Positions 58,187 through 64,000 of a DNA stretch of 64,000 nt are shown here, piece after piece. Position 1 is the stretch's first letter. Every line of letters begins with the position of its first letter. The notes beneath the pieces are model-generated. The model made no database searches, had not been told where the DNA came from, and worked only from the letters and a program-made list of their open reading frames with translations. Source of the DNA: Flexivirga oryzae (GTDB taxonomy: Bacteria > Actinomycetota > Actinomycetes > Actinomycetales > Dermatophilaceae). The DNA lies in contig NZ_JACHVQ010000001.1 of NCBI RefSeq assembly GCF_014190805.1, forward strand, positions 62,001-126,000. The letters run 5' to 3'. The translations under genes and the position numbers were made by a program.

Positions 58187-59778
58187 GCTGGGCTCCCGGG
58201 CGTGGTCGACCGGTCGCCATGCCCAACGACTACACCCCGTTACGTGGCAGCCGCATCGATGCGCGGGCTCGTGTCGCGTGGTTGCTACGCGTCAACCGGC
58301 TGGCGGGCTCGCCAGGGCCGGCCTCCGCGTTCGTGGAAAAGCTTCGCGCGCACGATTGCATCGTCGGCACGAGCACATTGTGTCGCTACGAGACAGGGAC
58401 CGAGCCGGTCCCGATGTCGGTGGTGAGGGCGTACGAACTTGCCCTGAAACTCCCCGCTGGCCAGCTCGTCGGTGTCTGTGCCGGACTAGATCGCATGTTC
58501 GGGGGAGCCCTCGCCGTGGAGGCGACCGCGTCGCCGCTTCCGCGTGTTGATCTCCTCCGCGTGCTCGGGCAGTGGGAGACGCAGATCGAGAACTGTTCGA
58601 TGCGTGGCGTCGACTGGGTCAATCTCGCCGAGCTGCTCAGCAAGCCGAGCGGCCCGGTCCTGCCGCCGTCCGTGGTTCATAACTGGGTGTCTCGACTGGT
58701 GACCGAGACCATGCGGTCGGTGCACGAAGCCTTCACGACCCGGATCCACGCTCTCGGGCTGTTGCTCACTGAGCCTGGCATCAGCCGCATAGTGCTTGAG
58801 TCCATCGACGAAGTCACCGGTGCTCCGGGAGCACAAGCCGTCAGCAACGTGCTTGCTGTGCTCGGCAGCAGCCAGGACCGGTTCGTGCTGCAGTGGCTGG
58901 TCGATCACTTCGAGCAGTCCACCGGCGAACATCAGTGGGGCGCGGCATATGCTCTGCTCAGCCCGATCTGCCGGGGCACGCTACCGGGAGATCTGGTCCC
59001 GGCCATCTCTCGCGCCGTGCTCGACGCGGCGTCCGAGGGCTTGGATCGAGGCCGGCCGGCGTTCATGATTGCGCAGCGATTGTCCGCGAGTTTGATGCGG
59101 CAAGCCGTCTCGCGCCTCGGCTGCTACCCGGCTCCGACCGGATCCGGTGCGCGTGTTCAGAGTCCTGCGGGCTTGAGCGCCTACAGCTCTGCCGCCCTGC
59201 AGGAGTCGCGATTGGACGACCCGATGGTGGAGCGTCTGCTCCGGGAGGCGCTCTCACCCGATTTTGTGGAGCGGCGGCACCATTCGTCGTTGGTTTTGGC
59301 CGCCAGTCCCTACCGGGAGGTGTTGGCGAACGTCGCGGTCGACCTGGTGAGCAGCGCGAACGAGCCCTTTGTCGGTGACTCCGCGAGCAGCTGCCTGGTC
59401 TATCTGGCCGGTGCCGGCCAGCGCAGGAAGTTGATTGAGCTACTGGTGACCGAGCCGCGCCGTCGCGGCTCCTCGCTCCTCGCCCTCGCTCGCTCGGGAG
59501 GGGTGCCGGACGGCGTCGACCTGACGACGTACGCCGACGACCCGGAGCAGGTGCACGACGTGGTCTACGCCGCCGGCTTGAGTGGGCACTCCAACCTGCG
59601 ACTGTTCGCGAACAGTCCGGACAGCGCCGGTGGCGATGCGCAGCAGTGCGCGCAGTGGTGGCGGCGGGTCGGCTCCGCCATCACTGACAGGGACGCGCGG
59701 CTCCCCATCGGCGCTGCGCAAAGGGACGACGCCCAGGGGGAGCAGGCTCACACCAACGTCCTGCACCTTGTGGGTTGA
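58183..59778 (+). CDS. HTH-containing, helical-repeat protein of unknown function
   Basis: The 531-residue protein has an XRE-like helix-turn-helix at about residues 27-90 (ARVAWLLRVNRLAG, VGTSTLCRYETGTEPVPMSV) and then about 400 residues of mostly alpha-helical sequence resembling HEAT- or TPR-like repeats (VLAVLGSSQDRFVLQWLVDH, REVLANVAVDLVSSANEPFV). No enzyme motif is evident. Coupled by ATGA to the ATP-grasp gene, it may be a regulator or scaffold. I do not recognise a family. Confidence 0.6.
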   Translation: MSWAPGRGRPVAMPNDYTPLRGSRIDARARVAWLLRVNRLAGSPGPASAFVEKLRAHDCIVGTSTLCRYETGTEPVPMSVVRAYELALKLPAGQLVGVCAGLDRMFGGALAVEATASPLPRVDLLRVLGQWETQIENCSMRGVDWVNLAELLSKPSGPVLPPSVVHNWVSRLVTETMRSVHEAFTTRIHALGLLLTEPGISRIVLESIDEVTGAPGAQAVSNVLAVLGSSQDRFVLQWLVDHFEQSTGEHQWGAAYALLSPICRGTLPGDLVPAISRAVLDAASEGLDRGRPAFMIAQRLSASLMRQAVSRLGCYPAPTGSGARVQSPAGLSAYSSAALQESRLDDPMVERLLREALSPDFVERRHHSSLVLAASPYREVLANVAVDLVSSANEPFVGDSASSCLVYLAGAGQRRKLIELLVTEPRRRGSSLLALARSGGVPDGVDLTTYADDPEQVHDVVYAAGLSGHSNLRLFANSPDSAGGDAQQCAQWWRRVGSAITDRDARLPIGAAQRDDAQGEQAHTNVLHLVG

Positions 59779-59813
59779 TGACGCGCCTCGAAGTCACTCG
59801 ATAGCCTGTGCGG

Positions 59814-60824
59814 GTGCGCATTCTTGTCACCGGGGGAGCCGGATTCATCGGAAGCAACTTCGTTCACCTGATCATGGCGACGAATCCGGGTGTCGAGGTG
59901 ACGGTGCTGGATGCGTTCACATACGCGGGCGAACGTGCGTCGCTTGCCGGGCTGCAAAGCTCGGTCCATATCGTCGACGGCGACGTTACCGACCCTGCGA
60001 CGGTCGATCGACTGGTCGGGCGGAGCGACGCCGTGGTCCATTTCGCAGCCGAGTCCCACAACGACAACTCCTTGGCGGAGCCGTGGCCCTTCGTACACAC
60101 CAACCTGGTGGGCACATTTACACTGCTCGAAGCAGTCCGCCGTCACGACGTGCGTTACCACCATGTCTCCACCGACGAGGTGTACGGCGATCTGGCGCTC
60201 GACGACCCGGCGCGGTTCAGTGAGACCACGCCGTACAACCCGAGTAGCCCCTACTCGTCGACCAAGGCCGGCAGTGATCTGCTGGTGCGTGCATGGGTCC
60301 GCTCGTTCGGTGTGCGCGCGACGATCAGCAACTGCTCCAACAACTACGGTCCTCGCCAGCATGTCGAGAAGTTCATTCCACGGCAGATCACCAATATCAT
60401 CGACGGCGTCCGGCCCAAGCTCTACGGCGATGGGCTCAACGTGCGTGACTGGATCCACGTGGACGACCACAACAGGGCAGTGTGGTCGATCCTCGAGCAC
60501 GGCCGGATCGGCGAGACGTACCTGATCGGGGCGGACGGCGAGCGCAACAACAAGGATGTCGTGGAGCGGATCCTTGTCGCGATGGGCAAGGATGCGGCCG
60601 ACTACGATCACGTGACGGATAGAGCTGGTCACGACAGGCGGTACGCGATCGACTCCGCCAAACTTCGTCACGAGCTCGGATGGCGCCCGTGGTTCGGCGA
60701 CTTCGACAAGGGATTGATGGACACGATCGACTGGTACCGCGCGAACGAGTCCTGGTGGCGTCCGCAGAAGGCCGCCGCGGAACAGCGTTATAAGCACCAG
60801 GACGTCGTCGTCGGGGATTTCTGA
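59814..60824 (+). CDS. rmlB: dTDP-glucose 4,6-dehydratase
   Basis: The 336-residue short-chain dehydrogenase-type enzyme starts RILVTGGAGFIGSNFVHLIM after the GTG, with STDEVYGD, the catalytic YSSTKAGSDLLVRA and NNYGPRQHVEKFIPR. It converts dTDP-glucose to the 4-keto-6-deoxy sugar. GTG at 59814 gives the family-standard N-terminus; a GTG two codons earlier is also possible. It is 35 bp after the HTH gene and coupled to rmlD. Confidence 0.94.
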   Translation: MRILVTGGAGFIGSNFVHLIMATNPGVEVTVLDAFTYAGERASLAGLQSSVHIVDGDVTDPATVDRLVGRSDAVVHFAAESHNDNSLAEPWPFVHTNLVGTFTLLEAVRRHDVRYHHVSTDEVYGDLALDDPARFSETTPYNPSSPYSSTKAGSDLLVRAWVRSFGVRATISNCSNNYGPRQHVEKFIPRQITNIIDGVRPKLYGDGLNVRDWIHVDDHNRAVWSILEHGRIGETYLIGADGERNNKDVVERILVAMGKDAADYDHVTDRAGHDRRYAIDSAKLRHELGWRPWFGDFDKGLMDTIDWYRANESWWRPQKAAAEQRYKHQDVVVGDF

Positions 60825-61654
60825 TGCGCTGGCTGATCACAGGTGGACGAGGGATGTTCGGCACCGATCTGGCGCTGCTGTTGCAGGCACGCGGTGAAGG
60901 AGTCGTCGCCGTTGGTTCGTCGAGTTGCGACGTCCGGTCACTGGATGCCGTTCGTGCAGCGATGCGCGACATTGATGTCGTCGTGAACGCTGCTGCCTGG
61001 ACCGCGGTCGATGACGCGGAAGCTCATGAGGCCGAGGCTTTCTCGATCAATGCCACCGGGGCCCGGAATGTCGCGGCGGCTGCGGTCGAGAGCGGTACCC
61101 GTATGGTGCACATTTCGACCGACTATGTCTTCGACGGCGCGGCTACCACCCCGTATGGCCCGGAGCACCCTCAAGATCCACGGTCCGCCTACGGCCGCAC
61201 GAAGGCAGCGGGGGAGTGGGCAGTGCGAGCCGCCAACCCGGATGCCCTGATCATCCGCACGGCATGGCTGTATGGCGAGCACGGCCCCAACTTCGTCAAG
61301 ACGATGCTGCGCCTCGCGGGTGAGCGAGAGACTTTGACGGTAGTGGACGACCAAATGGGTCAGCCCACTTGGACCCGCGATCTTGCGGATCTGGTCTTGC
61401 GCCTGCTCGCGGACGGCGCACGGGGTGGCTACCATCACGGCACCGCCTCAGGGCAGACGACGTGGTGTGGTTTCGCACAGGAGATCTTCCGGCTTGCTGG
61501 ACTTGATCCTGACCGCGTGCTTCCGTGCAGCACGAGCGAGTTCCCGCGGCCGGCGCCCCGTCCGGCATACAGTGTGCTCGCTGGAAACTCGGCCATGCGG
61601 GACTGGCGCACCGCCCTCGGCGGTTACCTGGCGGTTCAGAGCAGCCAGCGGTAG
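60824..61654 (+). CDS. rmlD: dTDP-4-dehydrorhamnose reductase
   Basis: The 276-residue reductase has WLITGGRGMFGTDLALLL, VVNAAAWTAVDDAEAHEAEA, STDYVFDGAATTPYG and YGRTKAAGEWAV with the catalytic Tyr and Lys. It completes dTDP-L-rhamnose. Its ATG overlaps the rmlB stop by one base (TGATG). The 3' end overlaps the convergent flavin reductase gene by 19 bp. The four rml genes are thus split into divergent pairs around the sugar transferase and the ATP-grasp/HTH genes. Confidence 0.94.
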   Translation: MRWLITGGRGMFGTDLALLLQARGEGVVAVGSSSCDVRSLDAVRAAMRDIDVVVNAAAWTAVDDAEAHEAEAFSINATGARNVAAAAVESGTRMVHISTDYVFDGAATTPYGPEHPQDPRSAYGRTKAAGEWAVRAANPDALIIRTAWLYGEHGPNFVKTMLRLAGERETLTVVDDQMGQPTWTRDLADLVLRLLADGARGGYHHGTASGQTTWCGFAQEIFRLAGLDPDRVLPCSTSEFPRPAPRPAYSVLAGNSAMRDWRTALGGYLAVQSSQR

Positions 61655-62286
61655 CGGCCACGGTGGAACAAGAGGGGGTGTTTGCCGGCGCCAGCCTGGG
61701 CGAGTGACTTCACCGCACCGATCACGATGTCGTGGTCGCCTGCAGTGTGCACAGCGGTAGTCACACACTCCAAGTGGGCCACGGAGCTCGAAATGAGCGC
61801 AACGCCTGTTTCGCGGCCGCGCTCGAACAACACTCGCTCGAGCTGTCCGGCGCGGTCCCGTCCGGCCCGTGCCAGTTCGGTTGACAGCTCGTGTGAGGAA
61901 GCGTCGAGAATGCTGACACCCCATCGACCCGACTCGATGATGGCCTCGCGAAAGCGTGCCGTTTTGGCGATGCAGACAAGGATGAGTGGCGGCTCCAGGG
62001 ATACCGAGGTCACCGAGTTCGCAGTCATCGCGACGTCGTTGCCATCCGCAAGGGTGGTGATCACGCAGACACCGGTTGCTAGACATCCCATCGCGTCACG
62101 GAGGGAGCGAGGTGTCACCGGCTCGGCTTGGCGCGACTCCGGGGCGCCACTCGCGTCGACGGCGGTCGACGCGAACCGCAGGGCCACCGTCGCCGCGTCG
62201 ACGTAGGTGGCCACGGCATCCTCCGGATAGTCGTCTGAGGGGGGTGGCTCGGAAAGCCATCCCTCCGTGACCGGCGGCCGCACCAT
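61636..62286 (-). CDS. Flavin reductase-like FMN-binding protein
   Basis: The protein is about 216 residues from the ATG at 62286 (an ATG at 62388 would add 34). The C-terminal two-thirds is a flavin-reductase-like domain: RDAMGCLATGVCVITTLADG, TANSVTSVSLEPPLILVCIA, and DHDIVIGAVKSLAQAG. Such proteins reduce free flavin with NAD(P)H for partner monooxygenases. No partner is adjacent. The N-terminal 60 residues are unassigned. It interrupts the polysaccharide genes on the opposite strand. Confidence 0.82.
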   Translation of the reverse strand: MVRPPVTEGWLSEPPPSDDYPEDAVATYVDAATVALRFASTAVDASGAPESRQAEPVTPRSLRDAMGCLATGVCVITTLADGNDVAMTANSVTSVSLEPPLILVCIAKTARFREAIIESGRWGVSILDASSHELSTELARAGRDRAGQLERVLFERGRETGVALISSSVAHLECVTTAVHTAGDHDIVIGAVKSLAQAGAGKHPLLFHRGRYRWLL

Positions 62287-62485
62287 GAAACTCAGCCTAC
62301 CCTGAGCGCGGAATAGAGTGTCGGCGAACGTCGACTGATCGTGGTTCAGGGGCCGGAAACTCGCGATCCCTGGTTGTGTTTGTGGCATTCAACCCGTCTG
62401 ATTGCAATTTCTCCGCAACGCGACGGACGGGCCCGTAAGGTGAATACTCCGAACCACGAGGCAGCCGCCGCGAAAGAGGGGGGCC

Positions 62486-63643
62486 ATGCGACCACATGCC
62501 GGGTTGACGACCACGAGATATGCGACGGTACCGATCGGCAGCAGACTGTCCGGGGCGGACAACGCACTCAACTTTCTTCGTCTCGTGCTGGCGAGCGCAG
62601 TGATCGTCGCGCACACGTGGCCGGTGGGTGGGTTCGGCACCGCACCCGCATTCGCTGGTATGAGCAGCGGAACCTGGGCCGTGGCGGGCTTTTTCAGCAT
62701 CAGCGGCTACCTGATCGCGGGGTCGCGCCTGAGGTCGCGGTTCTGGGACTACCTATCTCGCCGTGCCTTGCGGATTTTCCCTGGTTTCTGGGTGTGTCTC
62801 ATCGTGATTGCGTTCGGATTCGCACCACTTTCTCGTGTCTTGGGTGCTCCGGGTTCCTGGTCACCCGTGGACGGCGTTCGTTTTGTCGTCGTCAATATCT
62901 ATCTCAATATCCACGAGTACAACGTCGGCAGTACGATCCACGGCAACCCATACCCGCTGACGTGGGATGATAGTTTGTGGACGCTGTTCTGGGAATTCAG
63001 TGCATATCTCGTGGTTGGCGGACTGTTGGGACTTGCGATTTTCCGACGCCGGATGGCGACGTGTTTTGCAGCGCTTCTGATTCTTACGACCTCCGCGTAC
63101 TATCTCGCGGAGGCCATGCACATCACTTCCGGGTATGTGCTGAATGGATCCCGTCTCGGTGCGTCGTTTGTTGCAGGCGTTCTGCTTTACTCCCTGAAGG
63201 ATCGGTTGCCGGCCTCGCCACGGTTGTTCATTCTCTCCCTCGCCCTCCTTCTCGGCATCGGACTCGCGGGTCTGCCCAACTTGCTAGTTGCGCTGCCTTT
63301 CGCCTATGCGCTGCTCTACCTCGGTGGCACTTTGCCTACGCGGATCGGTGCGCGGAATGATGTGAGCTACGGGGTATACATATACGCGTTCCCTATTCAA
63401 CAACTGCTCGCCACTCAGAATCTTCAACGTGCCGGTGAGCTGGTCTTCATCGTCGTGGCGTTCGTCCTTACCCTTCCGTTTGCCTGGCTCTCGTGGCGGT
63501 TGGTCGAGCGGCCCGGGATGAAACTCCGAAAGAAACTTCGTCGCCGGAGACGTGTCCCGATCACGAGTGTTCCTGTGACGGGAATGGAAGCCCCTGTCGG
63601 GCCCGATTCACTTGGTGGTAGTGGGACTGGCACGGACCTGTGA
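62486..63643 (+). CDS. Acyltransferase 3 (OafA/YrhL-type) membrane protein
   Basis: The 385-residue protein has about ten membrane helices and the acyltransferase 3 pattern: NALNFLRLVLASAVIVAHTW with the catalytic His, SGYLIAGSRLRSRFWDYLSR, RRALRIFPGFWVCL and WTLFWEFSAYLVVGG. It probably O-acetylates a sugar of the exopolysaccharide or another envelope glycan. GAGGGGGG precedes the ATG. It is coupled by one base (TGATG) to the last gene. Confidence 0.9.
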   Translation: MRPHAGLTTTRYATVPIGSRLSGADNALNFLRLVLASAVIVAHTWPVGGFGTAPAFAGMSSGTWAVAGFFSISGYLIAGSRLRSRFWDYLSRRALRIFPGFWVCLIVIAFGFAPLSRVLGAPGSWSPVDGVRFVVVNIYLNIHEYNVGSTIHGNPYPLTWDDSLWTLFWEFSAYLVVGGLLGLAIFRRRMATCFAALLILTTSAYYLAEAMHITSGYVLNGSRLGASFVAGVLLYSLKDRLPASPRLFILSLALLLGIGLAGLPNLLVALPFAYALLYLGGTLPTRIGARNDVSYGVYIYAFPIQQLLATQNLQRAGELVFIVVAFVLTLPFAWLSWRLVERPGMKLRKKLRRRRRVPITSVPVTGMEAPVGPDSLGGSGTGTDL

Positions 63644-64000
63644 TGTCAGCAATCTCGCGTGCACCCGCGCTGCGTGCGTTGCTGTGGTTGGCAGCGATCT
63701 GGTGTGCCGTGCTTGCGGTCATCTTGACGCCGATGCATTGGATCGATGTACCGGCGCCGCGACTGATCGAACTAGCGTCCTTCACTCCGCTCGGGACTCC
63801 CTTCGCGTTGGTCTCACTGCTCCTCGCGGTCCTTCTTCTTGTCGCAGACCGATCCCGGCGGGTGGCGGCGTCTGGGCTCACAACGGCAGTTGCGGCGATC
63901 CTCGCCCTTCATGTGTGGTGGCTGGCACCGCTTTACGTTGGACACCGGCCGGTGACAACCGGCGACGGGCTCACAGTCTTCAGCCAGAACTTCGAATATG
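63643..64000 (+). CDS. Membrane-anchored endonuclease/exonuclease/phosphatase-family protein, N-terminal part
   Basis: The first 119 codons are in the window. The protein starts MSAISRAPALRALLWLAAIW and has three hydrophobic helices (about 9-27, 52-68, 79-95) before GDGLTVFSQNFEY, which looks like the first strand of an EEP phosphatase domain with its metal-binding Asn. The domain itself is cut off, so the assignment is tentative. Confidence 0.6.
   Translation, partial: MSAISRAPALRALLWLAAIWCAVLAVILTPMHWIDVPAPRLIELASFTPLGTPFALVSLLLAVLLLVADRSRRVAASGLTTAVAAILALHVWWLAPLYVGHRPVTTGDGLTVFSQNFEY

Overview
The window is about 64 kb of high-GC DNA with actinobacterial gene content: mycothiol-type sigma-R/RsrA, the 24-residue ribosomal protein bL37, F420-dependent glucose-6-phosphate dehydrogenase, a DtxR/IdeR-type iron box, nickel superoxide dismutase with its SodX protease, and MctP/DUF3311. 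Together with the intergenic repeats this suggests a soil-type member of the Micrococcales or a relative (perhaps Dermacoccaceae or Intrasporangiaceae). The genus cannot be fixed from the sequence alone. No rRNA, tRNA, CRISPR array or insertion sequence was seen. Both ends cut through genes (gabT on the left, an EEP-family membrane protein on the right).

Layout. 1-720: start of gabT. 806-11238: myo-inositol catabolism and uptake, with a divergent GntR regulator and a tightly overlapping run iolG, iolE-like, iolC, Cgl0159-like aldolase, iolB, iolD, then an ABC importer (lipoprotein, permease, single-domain ATPase); no iolA is present. 11228-24203: housekeeping block on mixed strands: hisN, phosphate transporter with DUF3349 partner, FUSC exporter, rsgA, aroA, an iron-regulated siderophore-binding lipoprotein, an SRAP protein, an alpha/beta hydrolase, fgd, sigR-rsrA and bL37. 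24592-27239: two overlapping membrane HD-domain genes. 27268-41526: a diiron propane/phenol-type monooxygenase island (prmABCD, also called mimABCD) with its MimR-like regulator, amidohydrolase, DUF59 protein, two alcohol dehydrogenases, a dedicated GroEL-like chaperonin, small accessory proteins and an NRAMP metal transporter. 41671-47677: monocarboxylate permease, GIY-YIG protein, an ECF sigma/anti-sigma/lipoprotein operon and small hypothetical genes, with much repeat DNA. 47972-53572: sodN and sodX separated by other genes, a decayed toxin-antitoxin locus, an amino-acid ABC importer and an intact VapBC pair. 53582-64000: exopolysaccharide/rhamnose region (rmlC, rmlA, sugar transferase, an ATP-grasp/HTH gene pair, rmlB, rmlD, flavin reductase, acyltransferase 3, EEP protein).

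How the parts work together. The iol run would import inositol and convert it through inosose and 5-deoxyglucuronate to a phosphorylated dehydro-deoxygluconate that the aldolase cleaves. The prm island would hydroxylate a short alkane or aromatic and oxidise the alcohol, with a chaperonin and metal transporter supporting the diiron enzyme. A 13-bp palindrome occurs at exactly the same distance before prmA and before the NRAMP gene, suggesting one regulon. Sigma-R has a consensus-type promoter of its own, the siderophore lipoprotein has an iron box, and sodN has what looks like a SoxR box.

The most unusual signals are compositional and structural: a pervasive GTATG/CATAC pentamer that imposes otherwise disfavoured codons in every reading frame, two families of intergenic repeats (one of which sits in frame inside two protein-coding genes), and a six-copy 18-bp repeat inside rsgA.
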